Positions 18,893 to 26,570 of a DNA stretch of 64,000 nt are shown one piece after another. How positions within the stretch are numbered: the first letter of the stretch is position 1; the number at the start of each line of letters is the position of its first letter. A program made the position numbers and the translations under genes. The stretch comes from Streptomyces sp. NRRL S-87 (GTDB lineage: Bacteria > Actinomycetota > Actinomycetes > Streptomycetales > Streptomycetaceae): contig NZ_JOGB01000003.1 in the NCBI RefSeq assembly GCF_000719335.1, forward strand, positions 248,001 through 312,000, read 5' to 3'. The notes below the pieces were generated by a model. That model did no database searches, was not told the DNA's origin, and was given only the letters and a program-made list of their open reading frames with translations.

Positions 18893-19816
18893 CTACTCGG
18901 GCTCGGAGAGGTTCCGGCGCAGCGCGGCCCCGTAGACCTCGTCGGCGTCCAGGTGCCGCAGCTCCTCCGAGATCAGCTCCGCCGTGGAACGGATCTTCAG
19001 GGCGACCTTGCGGTCGGGCTGGCCCGGCACCCCGAGGACGGCCAGGGCGCCCTGGGGCCGGTCCACCGAGATGTCGCCGGCCCCGGTCCGCAGCCGAACC
19101 CGCGTGATCACCGGCCCTTCGGTGACCACCCGCTCCACCGGCACCTGGAGCCGCCCCGACAGCCAGCGGGCCAGCAGCTCGGCGCTCGGGTTCTCCGCCT
19201 CGCTCTCCACCGCGGCCCCGGTCACCGGCTGCCGCTGCTGGTCCAGGGCGGCCGCCAGGAGCGAGCGCCACAGCGTGAGCCGGGTCCAGGCCAGGTCGGT
19301 GTCGCCGGGCGCGTAAGAGGAGGCCCGATCCTCCAGCGCGCCGAGCTGGTCGGGGTTGGCGTACGCGTCGGTGATCCGCCGCTGGGCCAGCGCGCCCAGG
19401 GGGTCGCGGGCCACGTCGGCGGGGGCGTCCGCGGGCCACCAGGCCACCACGGGGGCGTCCGGCAGCAGCAGCGGCAGGACGACGGAGCCGGTGTGCCGGG
19501 TGAGCTCGCCGTGCAGCCGCAGCAGCACGATCTCGCCGCTGCCGGCGTCCGAGCCGACGCGCAGCTCGGCGTCGAGCCGGGTCTGGCGCTGCAGGTGGTG
19601 GGCCCGGGCCGTGCGCTTGATGACGGCGATGATCCGGCACGGGTGTTCGTGCGAGGCCTCGGAGGCCGCACGGACCGCGTCGTACGCGTTCTCCTCGTCC
19701 GTGACGATGAGGAGGGTGAGGACCATGCCCAGGGTCGGGCTCCCGATGGCACGGCGCGCCTCGAGCAGTGCGGCGTTGACCTTGCTGGAGGTGGTGTCGG
19801 TGAGTTCGGTCTTCAT
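18893..19816 (-). CDS. opcA: OpcA-family glucose-6-phosphate dehydrogenase assembly protein
   Basis: A 307-residue protein of the OpcA family. It shows the diagnostic start LTDTTSSKVNAALLEARRAI, the GMVLTLLIVTDEENAYDAV block, LPLLLPDAPVVAWWP and GDTDLAWTRLTLWRSLLAAA. OpcA activates or assembles glucose-6-phosphate dehydrogenase in cyanobacteria and mycobacteria. Here it stands alone: none of zwf, tal, tkt or pgl, its usual neighbours, is within the window. It may therefore be a second copy acting on an unlinked Zwf. It is convergent with the HerA-like gene (12 bp apart) and lies 28 bp downstream of the HhH-GPD gene on the same strand. Confidence 0.9.
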   Translation of the reverse strand: MKTELTDTTSSKVNAALLEARRAIGSPTLGMVLTLLIVTDEENAYDAVRAASEASHEHPCRIIAVIKRTARAHHLQRQTRLDAELRVGSDAGSGEIVLLRLHGELTRHTGSVVLPLLLPDAPVVAWWPADAPADVARDPLGALAQRRITDAYANPDQLGALEDRASSYAPGDTDLAWTRLTLWRSLLAAALDQQRQPVTGAAVESEAENPSAELLARWLSGRLQVPVERVVTEGPVITRVRLRTGAGDISVDRPQGALAVLGVPGQPDRKVALKIRSTAELISEELRHLDADEVYGAALRRNLSEPE

Positions 19817-19844
19817 GGTCGCGAGTCTCGCAGTCCTTCCGTGG

Positions 19845-20594
19845 TCAGGAGGTGCGCTTGGTGGTCTCGGCGGAGGCCGGGGCGGGCCTGGCCGGCTGGG
19901 CGGCCTTGGCGGCCCCGTACCCGGTGGCGGCCCGGCCGGTGCGGGGCGCGGAGGTCTGCCCGGCCGTGACGGCCGCGCCGGACTTCGCCGCCCGTGCGGC
20001 GGCGGCCGTGCCGGCCTTCGCGGCCTTGGCCGCCGCCTTCATCTCCTGCTTGTGGAGCCGTACCTGGGCCAGTGACTCGGGGCCGGTGATGTCGGCCGCC
20101 GAGCGGTAGCAGCCGTCCTCGCCGTACGTCCCCGCGGCCTCCCGCCACCCGCTCGGCCGCACCCCGTACTGCTTGCCGAGCAGGGCCAGGAAGATCTTCG
20201 CCTTCTGCTCGCCGAAGCCGGGCAGCTCCCTGAGCCGGGCCAGCAGCTCCGTGCCGCTGCCGGCGCTCTCCCAGAGGGCGGCGGCGTCCCCGTCGTAGTG
20301 CTCCACCAGGAACTGGCACAACTGCTGGATCCGCTGCGCCATCGACCCGGGGTAGCGGTGCACGGCCGGCTTCTCCGACAGCAGCGCGGCGAACGACTCC
20401 GGGTCGTACGCGGCGATCGCGTGCGCGTCGAGGTCGTCCGCGCCCATCCGGGTGGCGATCGTGTACGGACCCGAGAACGCCCACTCCATCGGCACCTGCT
20501 GGTCGAGCAGCATGCCGGTCAGGGCGGCCAGCGGGCTGCGGCCGAGCAGGGCGTCGGCCTCGGGCTGCTGGGCCAGGTGGATCTGGATGTCCAT
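19845..20594 (-). CDS. HhH-GPD-type base-excision DNA repair protein
   Basis: A 249-residue protein related to DNA glycosylases of the Nth/AlkA superfamily. The core begins MDIQIHLAQQPEADALLGRS and contains LAALTGMLLDQQVPMEWAFS. The helix-hairpin-helix is LRELPGFGEQKAKIFLALLG (about 125-145). No iron-sulfur cysteines are present. After about residue 190 the protein is a Lys/Ala/Thr-rich tail like those of histone-like DNA-binding tails. The ATG at 20594 has GGAGAC directly upstream; longer in-frame extensions overlap the divergent VOC gene promoter. Substrate lesion unknown. Confidence 0.85.
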   Translation of the reverse strand: MDIQIHLAQQPEADALLGRSPLAALTGMLLDQQVPMEWAFSGPYTIATRMGADDLDAHAIAAYDPESFAALLSEKPAVHRYPGSMAQRIQQLCQFLVEHYDGDAAALWESAGSGTELLARLRELPGFGEQKAKIFLALLGKQYGVRPSGWREAAGTYGEDGCYRSAADITGPESLAQVRLHKQEMKAAAKAAKAGTAAAARAAKSGAAVTAGQTSAPRTGRAATGYGAAKAAQPARPAPASAETTKRTS

Positions 20595-20715
20595 GTCTCC
20601 ATGGTCGGTGCTTCCGCGTTCCACCGCGCGGGCGCGACTCGGGGTGGCTAGCGTGATGGACCGGGACGAATTGCCGCATTCGGTGATCGCGATCGGACGA
20701 GACGGAGCCAGAGCA

Positions 20716-21513
20716 ATGACTGATTTCCCGGAAGGCGCGCCGTGCTGGGCGGACGCCATGTTCGCCGACCTGGAGGGTGCCAAGAGCTTCTACGGGGACG
20801 TCCTCGGCTGGACGTTCGGCGAGAGCGCGAGCGAGTACGGCAACTACACGCAGGCCTATTCGGACGGCAAGGCCGTCGCGGCGATCGTCCCGCCCATGCC
20901 CGGCTCCGAGGGCCACTCGGCGTGGTGCCTCTACCTCTCCTCGCGCGACGTGAACGCGACCGCGGAGAAGGTCAAGGCGGCCGACGGCACGCTCCTGATG
21001 GAGCCGATGCAGGTCGGTACGTTCGGCTCGATGATGCTCGCCACGGAGCCGGGCGGGGCGGTCTTCGGCGCCTGGCAGAGCGGTGACCACAAGGGCTTCG
21101 AGAAGTCCGGCGAGCCCGGCTCCTTCGCCTGGGCCGAGTTCTTCAGCCGCGAGCCCGGCCGGACCGACGACTTCCTGCGCGCCGTCTTCCCGTACAACGC
21201 GAAGAAGATCGACGACCCCGGGATGGACTACAAGGTGTTCGACCTCGGCGGCGAGATGCCGGTGCTGGGGCGGATGCAGATGGGCGACGACTTCCCGCCG
21301 CAGGTCCCGTCGTACGTGTGCGTCTACTTCGCGGTGGACGACTGCGACGCGGCGGTCAAGCGGGCCACGGACCGCGGGGCGACGCTCCAGTTCGGCCCGA
21401 TGGGCAGCCCCTTCGGCCGCTTCGCGGCCCTGACCGACCCGCAGGGCGCGAACTTCTCGGTGATCGACATGACGACCACCGAGGGCGAGATGCCGAACAT
21501 GTCGGACGCGTAG
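20716..21513 (+). CDS. Two-domain VOC (glyoxalase/bleomycin-resistance) family protein
   Basis: A 265-residue protein with two vicinal-oxygen-chelate domains. The first (about 5-118) begins PCWADAMFADLEGAKSFYGD and ends LATEPGGAVFGAWQ. The second (about 130-255) begins SFAWAEFFSREPGRTDDFLR and ends LTDPQGANFSVI. Such proteins in actinomycetes are often annotated as hydroxylases or antibiotic-resistance-like, but no substrate can be assigned. The ATG is preceded by ACGGAG. It is the last intact core gene before the pseudogene debris that begins the accessory region. Confidence 0.85.
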   Translation: MTDFPEGAPCWADAMFADLEGAKSFYGDVLGWTFGESASEYGNYTQAYSDGKAVAAIVPPMPGSEGHSAWCLYLSSRDVNATAEKVKAADGTLLMEPMQVGTFGSMMLATEPGGAVFGAWQSGDHKGFEKSGEPGSFAWAEFFSREPGRTDDFLRAVFPYNAKKIDDPGMDYKVFDLGGEMPVLGRMQMGDDFPPQVPSYVCVYFAVDDCDAAVKRATDRGATLQFGPMGSPFGRFAALTDPQGANFSVIDMTTTEGEMPNMSDA

Positions 21514-21619
21514 CGGGCGGGGTCTGGGACGGGGCGCGGCGGGCGGGGCCTGGGACGGTGTGCGGGTCCCCCTCGGCGCTTGACGCGGGGGGACCACCGC
21601 GCCGGCCCGCGCTGCCGGG

Positions 21620-21868
21620 TCAGCCGCCGGTCGGGGTCAGGAGCGCGTCGGCGACCGCCGTGCGGGCGTACAGCACCGAGCGGGCCGCTGCGGTGGGCGG
21701 TCACCAGGCCGGCGTCGTGCAGGCGTCAGGTGTGCGACACGCCGGCCGCCGACAGGCCCGAGACGCGGGCGAGTTCGGTGGTCGAGGCCGGGGTGTCCAG
21801 CTCGGTCAGGAGCAGGGTCCGGGAACGGCCGAGGACCGCTGCCACCGCTTCGGCGGCACCGGTCGGGC
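21620..21868 (-). pseudogene. Remnant of an ArsR-family winged-helix regulator
   Basis: Reading the minus strand gives a recognisable ArsR DNA-binding segment (LGRSRTLLLTELDTPASTTE, then LARVSGLSAAGVSHT). An in-frame TGA (21726-21728) then falls where the recognition helix should continue. After it the frame resumes as RLHDAGLVTAHRSG, and a one-base shift is needed to read the end RSVLYARTAVADALLTPTGG followed by a stop. One nonsense codon plus one frameshift make this a decayed gene. Similar regulators normally sit divergent from an MFS transporter, whose fragment follows here. Confidence 0.72.
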
Positions 21869-21871
21869 GAG

Positions 21872-21985
21872 GTGGTCGTGGCGGGCATCGGCGCCGCGGT
21901 GACCGCGAACCTGGCGCCGGCCCACGCCCGCGGCCGCTACCAGGGGGCGTTCAGCTGGACGTGGGTCGTGGCCGCGCATCAGGAT
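21872..21985 (+). pseudogene. Fragment of an MFS transporter
   Basis: The plus strand encodes VVAGIGAAVTANLAPAHARG and then RYQGAFSWTWVVA. This is the central MFS segment (helix 4, loop with RGRYQG, helix 5) of a drug-efflux transporter, with neither start nor end. The sequence after it loses similarity in all frames. Together with the adjacent ArsR remnant it is debris of a divergent regulator/efflux pair. Confidence 0.65.
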
Positions 21986-22108
21986 GCACCGTCCCGGTTT
22001 TGCCGAGCCGACGGCATCGTGGACCGACCGCAGGGCGCTGCCGAGCACGTACCTGACGGACGGCTCCGGGCTGGGGTGAATGCCGCCAGAACTGCAACCA
22101 GCACTCGG
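21986..22108. other. Degenerate spacer between debris and vapBC
   Basis: I see no feature here except a short stretch (gctgccgagcacgtacctga) that could still derive from the MFS gene. It marks the junction between decayed core sequence and the accessory genes. Confidence 0.4.
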
Positions 22109-22531
22109 CTACTTACGCCCCTCGGGGCCGTACCACTGGAGGGGCTGGCCGGTTACTGCGGCGATGCACTCGAAGTCGTGGTCGCAGTGCAGGAGAGTGA
22201 GTCCCTGCAACTCGGCAGTCGCGGCGACGACGAGATCCACTGCACCGGCGCTGCGGTGCTTGCCCTGTTTGGTGAGGGCCTCCTGGACCTGCCAGGCCCG
22301 GTCGTAGGCGCGGTCGTCGACCGGAACCCAGCCGAAGATCAGACGGACGTCCTCGATGCCGCGCGCCCGGTCGGCGGCCGATCGGGCGCTGTAGAAGAAC
22401 TCCAGCTCCGTGACGGGGCACGTGGCGATGAGGCCGGCGGCTGCCGCCTGGTCCCAGCCGTACTGCTCGGCGTCGCCCCGCATGAACCGGGCGAGGGCGC
22501 TGGTGTCGATCAGGTAGAGAGCGGCGTTCAC
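22109..22531 (-). CDS. vapC: PIN-domain ribonuclease toxin (VapC)
   Basis: A 140-residue PIN-domain protein. The acidic metal-binding residues are all present: Asp9 in LIDTSAL, Glu42 in VTELEFFYS, Asp99 in AGAVDLVVAATA, and Asp117/Asp119 in HCDHDFE. VapC toxins cleave specific tRNAs or rRNA when not bound by VapB. The GTG start overlaps the vapB stop by four bases (GTGA), so it is translated after the antitoxin. This intact pair sits at the left edge of the accessory region and could stabilise it. Confidence 0.92.
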   Translation of the reverse strand: MNAALYLIDTSALARFMRGDAEQYGWDQAAAAGLIATCPVTELEFFYSARSAADRARGIEDVRLIFGWVPVDDRAYDRAWQVQEALTKQGKHRSAGAVDLVVAATAELQGLTLLHCDHDFECIAAVTGQPLQWYGPEGRK

Positions 22532-22743
22532 CGTCGGTAGTTCCGCTTGTCCTCGAAGAGTGTCAGGTCAAACGCGTCCTCGGCGGCGGCTGCACGCAGG
22601 CGGGTCAAAGCCAGCGCGCGCCGCCTGTTCTCCAGCACCTCGCGCAAGGCCGTGTTGACGGTCTCCTTCTTGGTGCTGGTCCCCAGAGCCTTGGCTACGT
22701 CTGCTACCAGCTCGTCATCGAGGTCGATCACCGTCCGACTCAT
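22528..22743 (-). CDS. vapB: Antitoxin of the VapBC pair (VapB, ribbon-helix-helix)
   Basis: A 71-residue antitoxin. The N-terminal ribbon-helix-helix (MSRTVIDLDDELVADVAKAL, then GTSTKKETVNTALREVL) should bind DNA as a dimer. The C-terminal part (AAAAEDAFDLTLFEDKRNYR) should wrap the VapC active site. The ATG at 22743 has GGGAGG at 7 nt; an in-frame upstream ATG would overlap the probable operator, GTATA (22756-22760) and TATAC (22778-22782). Autorepression by the VapBC complex is the family norm. Confidence 0.9.
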   Translation of the reverse strand: MSRTVIDLDDELVADVAKALGTSTKKETVNTALREVLENRRRALALTRLRAAAAEDAFDLTLFEDKRNYRR

Positions 22744-22837
22744 TGTACGCCTCCCGTATATCAACTATGGAGATAAGTATACCTCCCATGGTTCATCGGT
22801 CTCATGGGATGTACGGGTTCGGGTCGCGTCCGCGGGG

Positions 22838-25264
22838 CTATGCCGACATGACGCTGTGGATGCGGGAGAGCGTGAAGACGCGTTCGTCGCTTCGCAGGTG
22901 GCACCAGGCTTCGAGGTAGGGCGGATCGAGGTCCAGGCGGCTGAGGGTGCGCACGGTCCGGTTGCCCGAGGTGGCGACGTACTCGATGGTGATGGCCTGA
23001 TCGGTGTCGATGGCGTGGGCGAGCTGGCGGATGTCGCTGTACGGGAGACGCTTGGCCCATCCCGCGACGACCTCCTCGGTGTCCGTGGCGAAGGGTGCTC
23101 CTCCGTCGAACGTCGCTGGTTCGGGAGTCGTGGCCGGGGCGGCCAGCAGCCGGGCCGCCAAAGCGCTCGGGTCGAGGGCGGCGGATTCCTTCGCCGGGTG
23201 CGTGGCAGCGATCCGGGCGCTGCCCCTGGCCCTGGGGCCGCGCGGAGCCGGAACGCGAGCGGCGGCCCGCCGAGGCGGGGTCTTCTCGATCCGTACCGTG
23301 CCGTCGGCGGTCTCGGCGAGGGGGGCGTATCCCTCGGCCCGGAGCGCGGCGAGAGTCGTGTCGAGCGGGCTGCGGCTGATCAGCACCGTCGGCGCCAGCT
23401 GCCGTAGTCCGAGCTTGGCCAGCCTGCGGTGGGCGGCGAGTTCGGCCAGGAGTGCGGGGTCTTCGCCGTGGAGGACGCAGGCGGCGGGGGCGATGCGTAC
23501 CCGCCCGTGGCCGCGTGCGGTGTCGGCGATCAGGTACGACAGCGGCTGTGGCAGCGGTCCGGCGGCGACAGTGGCCAGGTCGGCGGTAATGTCCTCGGGC
23601 GAACGGCCGGCGTCCAGAGCTCGTCGGACACTGCCGGCGCTGAACCGCCACACCGACGCCGTGCCGCTGGTCTCCCGGTCGGCGGCGGAGTCCAGGAGGG
23701 AGGCCAGCCGCGCGGTCGGTGTGCCGGTGACGACGGCGGTGAGGTCGGCGCCGATCCGGGCCGTCGCGGTGGCAGAGGGCAGCAGCCGCCGGCACTCGAT
23801 GCCCAGCCCTTCCGTGTCGCCGGTCCGCAGGTGGATGCCGAGGGCGGACAGAGCACCGCGCGCGAGCACGCCGAGGAGCTCGGCCTCCCGGATCACGGTG
23901 GCGAACGGCGGTCCGTCCGGCGACGACTCGGCGAGGGGGCGGTACCAGGCGACCAGCGGCCCCAGATCCGATACGACCCCCACGCCCTGCCCTGCCGGGA
24001 GGCGCTCGGCTGCGGCCAGCAACCCGTGGCGGGCCTGCACACAGCCGCTGCAGGGCGGTGCGCCGGCGAGGGCGGGGAGAGCCTTGTCGTCCTCGTCGCG
24101 GGCCTGGGTGGGGGTGAGCGGCAGGTCCCGCCATGCCCGGAGAAGTACGGCGAACTGCTCCGGGGGTTCCTGCTCCGCCCAGACGTCGTACGCCCCGGTG
24201 GGTGCCACCCGATCGCCGTCCCTGGCCAGCAGGCCGACGGCGTACGCGGTCTCCAGGGTGAGGCGTACGACGGCGTCGTCGGCCTGGGCGGCCTTGCCGA
24301 TCCGGGCCAGTTCGCGCGCACCGATACCGCCGGACCTCAGTCGGGCCGGCGCGGCCGCCGAGCAGGCCGACAGGACCGAGGCGGCACCGGCAGCGAACGC
24401 CGAGGCGGCGGCCGACGCCTCGCGGTCGACCGCGCGCGGGGTGACGGGCGCCAGGCCCACGGAGGGCGGGACGGGCTGGAACGGAGCGTGCCAGCCGGGC
24501 CCCCGCAGCGCGAGCGTCACCTCGGCGGGCATGCGGGACGGACCGTAGCGATGACGGTCCTGGATCAGGAGCCCCCGGTCCAGTGCCCATCGAGCGCCCG
24601 GTTCGAGGCCGGGGCTCGGATGCCCGAACATGATGAACCGCGAGGGGTCTTCCGGCGCGGCCTCCGCCCGGCCTTCGAGCAGCTTCCGGGTCGCCGCTGG
24701 GGCCTTGGCGACCACGGAGAGGATCCGCTCCGGGTCGCCGTGGTGTTCCACCAGTGCGGTCAGGCGCTGCGACTTGGTGCCAGGGGGCTTGACGCCCAGT
24801 GCCGTCAGCATGCCGCGCAGCTCGTCGGAGGTCGTGCCCGCGAGCAGTTCCTCCAACGGGGCGTCCAGGCCCAGGGGCGCGTCCCAGGCCTGCCGCAGCG
24901 GTCCGGCCATGCGGAGCTTCCCCGCGCCGTCGGGCCAGAGCAGGGCATGGTCGACCAAAGCCTCCAGCACGGCGTCCAGTTCGCGGGCGCTCTCGTCGTC
25001 GACGGCGCCCAACAGCTCCGCCAGGGCAGCGGCCGACGAGGGCACCGCCAGCGCCGCCAGCGCTTCGGCCACCTGGAGGTGCGGCAGCGCGAGCCGCGGC
25101 AGGACCAGTGCCACCGATCCCGGGCGCTGGAGGCGGTCCGCCAGTTCCCCCACCGTGCGTGGCTCCGGAGCTGATGTCGCGTCGTTCCGCGCCGCGAGTA
25201 CGCGCGCCAGGCGCGGGGCGTCGAGACGGCCCAGCCAGGCTGCCAGCGTTGATGGGGACTTCAT
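22838..25264 (-). CDS. Helicase-associated (XPB N-terminal-like) and WYL-like domain protein
   Basis: An 808-residue protein common in actinobacteria. The N-terminal half contains winged-helix-like repeats (SPSTLAAWLGRLDAPRLARV, VGELADRLQRPGSVALVLPR, LRGMLTALGVKPPGTKSQRL). The middle matches the helicase-associated domain found N-terminal to XPB (LSYLIADTARGHGRVRIAPA, LAKLGLRQLAPTVLISRSPL, LAALRAEGYAPLAE). The last 70 residues are WYL-like (ITIEYVATSGNRTVRTLSRL, AWCHLRSDERVFTLSRIHSV). There are no Walker motifs, so it is not itself a helicase. A role in DNA-damage response or transcription control is inferred only from the domains. It shares no operon with the RiPP genes. Confidence 0.85.
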   Translation of the reverse strand: MKSPSTLAAWLGRLDAPRLARVLAARNDATSAPEPRTVGELADRLQRPGSVALVLPRLALPHLQVAEALAALAVPSSAAALAELLGAVDDESARELDAVLEALVDHALLWPDGAGKLRMAGPLRQAWDAPLGLDAPLEELLAGTTSDELRGMLTALGVKPPGTKSQRLTALVEHHGDPERILSVVAKAPAATRKLLEGRAEAAPEDPSRFIMFGHPSPGLEPGARWALDRGLLIQDRHRYGPSRMPAEVTLALRGPGWHAPFQPVPPSVGLAPVTPRAVDREASAAASAFAAGAASVLSACSAAAPARLRSGGIGARELARIGKAAQADDAVVRLTLETAYAVGLLARDGDRVAPTGAYDVWAEQEPPEQFAVLLRAWRDLPLTPTQARDEDDKALPALAGAPPCSGCVQARHGLLAAAERLPAGQGVGVVSDLGPLVAWYRPLAESSPDGPPFATVIREAELLGVLARGALSALGIHLRTGDTEGLGIECRRLLPSATATARIGADLTAVVTGTPTARLASLLDSAADRETSGTASVWRFSAGSVRRALDAGRSPEDITADLATVAAGPLPQPLSYLIADTARGHGRVRIAPAACVLHGEDPALLAELAAHRRLAKLGLRQLAPTVLISRSPLDTTLAALRAEGYAPLAETADGTVRIEKTPPRRAAARVPAPRGPRARGSARIAATHPAKESAALDPSALAARLLAAPATTPEPATFDGGAPFATDTEEVVAGWAKRLPYSDIRQLAHAIDTDQAITIEYVATSGNRTVRTLSRLDLDPPYLEAWCHLRSDERVFTLSRIHSVMSA

Positions 25265-25587
25265 GGGGTGCACCTCGTCGGGCCGGTCCGCAACAGCACC
25301 GGAGCCGCCCCGGCACAGGTTCCCAGCCTGACGCATCCGCCTCGGCCGCCGGTGCCGTACGTGATGGATTCCCCCGCGGGTGTCGGCATCTCGCGAGCGG
25401 CGCCGCACGCAATGGTGCCGAACGCGCCCTTCACCGTCGCCTCCGGATGAGAGCCCCAGCGGAGGTGGCATGGACAACAGCCCTGATCGGGTCACTCTCA
25501 CCAGCACCGCGGCGTGTGGGCGTCGTCCCGAACCGCTGTTCACGAGAGTGCCCACGGCTTTCGCGAACGGCAGGAGCAAGGTGGACG
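25265..25587. other. Gap between the WYL protein and the RiPP cluster
   Basis: This gap should hold the promoter of the WYL-protein gene and the end of the thioamitide operon. A plus-strand frame starting at 25470 has a good ribosome-binding site (GGAGGTGG) but encodes an Arg/Pro-rich sequence antisense to the next gene, so I do not call it. No clear terminator is seen. Confidence 0.45.
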
Positions 25588-26430
25588 TCAGTCGCCGGCG
25601 ATGTCCGCTGTCAGGACGCGGACCGCTTCGCGGGTATTGTCCGCGGCGAAGCGGACTTCTCGCACCTCTTGCGTCGGCTTCCCGGGCTTGGGCGCCAAGG
25701 GGTAGGGCTCACGTAGCTTGAAGCTGAGGGTGGTGGAGTCGCCGATCGGCATCGCCAGTACACCGTCGTCGATCTGGATCGCCCTGCGGTAGCCACTGTG
25801 CCGGGTAGTGCGCACCGACTCCACGAGTTCGAGTGGGATGACGATCTGGGTGAAGTGAGCGAAGCGCAGCACCACTTTGCCGTCGCCGACGGTGTGGGGG
25901 CGGATGGAGAGCGCGGCGATGAAGCCGAGCACCCACACCGTTCCGTACGCGGAGAGAACCAGCAGGATGATGCGCACCACTGACCAGGGGATCAGGAATT
26001 CGACGGCAAGGATCTCCAGCGGCACGAGGAAGACCATCACCCACATGATTGGCTTGATTTCGGAGCCGTAGGTCAGGATCACGTGGCCCTCCGGTGCGTC
26101 CGGCTTGCGGCGGATCCAGCGCCAAAGAGCCCGGAAAAGTCCGAATTCCATCCCCATTGCTTTGGCCACGGGCGCGGGGAGGACCGCGGACAGTGCTTGG
26201 TTGAGGGCCTCCTGTCCGTCGGCGCCCTGGCTCCGGGAGGTCTTGAAGGCCCGTCTGGCGAGGGTGATTTCGGTGATGACGATCCCGGCGAGGAGGAGTT
26301 CGAGGGCCAGTCCCACCGCCACCGCCTCGCCCAGGCTGAACACACCAGTCCAGACGAGGCAGATCTGGGCGAGGACGACGGTCGGTGCGGCCCATCGGGC
26401 AGCGGTCGCCAGGAGTTTTCGCAACGTCAT
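25588..26430 (-). CDS. Membrane protein at the end of the thioamitide cluster
   Basis: A 280-residue protein of unknown function. The N-terminal half has two membrane helices (WAAPTVVLAQICLVWTGVFS and AVAVGLALELLLAGIVI). Two more follow around residues 125-175 (PIMWVMVFLVPLEILAVEFL and IILLVLSAYGTVWVLGFIAA). The C-terminal 100 residues form a soluble β-rich, PH-like region (VVLRFAHFTQIVIPLELVES... VLAMPIGDSTTLSFKLREPY). AAAGGTGA precedes the ATG. It is on the same strand as the RiPP genes, 140 bp after the protease gene. It could be an immunity or export helper, or merely the next gene; I cannot decide. Confidence 0.75.
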   Translation of the reverse strand: MTLRKLLATAARWAAPTVVLAQICLVWTGVFSLGEAVAVGLALELLLAGIVITEITLARRAFKTSRSQGADGQEALNQALSAVLPAPVAKAMGMEFGLFRALWRWIRRKPDAPEGHVILTYGSEIKPIMWVMVFLVPLEILAVEFLIPWSVVRIILLVLSAYGTVWVLGFIAALSIRPHTVGDGKVVLRFAHFTQIVIPLELVESVRTTRHSGYRRAIQIDDGVLAMPIGDSTTLSFKLREPYPLAPKPGKPTQEVREVRFAADNTREAVRVLTADIAGD

Positions 26431-26570
26431 TCACCTTTCTGTGCGGGGGCGCTCGGTGCTCTGACAATCATCCCTGCACCTTCTCCGCTGCAAAGGGACA
26501 GTTAGTCCTCCGCTGGCCGTATCCGACCGTGCGTAGTGCGCAGCAAAGGGGCGTGCCGCGTCGGGCGATG

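Noticed and set aside
21637..22108. CRISPR or integrase at the left island edge
   Set aside because: I found no spaced repeats and no recombinase motif; the sequence is explained by ArsR and MFS pseudogenes.
25470..25721. Plus-strand small gene with a good ribosome-binding site
   Set aside because: It is mostly antisense to the cluster membrane protein, encodes an Arg/Pro-rich sequence and has no domain.
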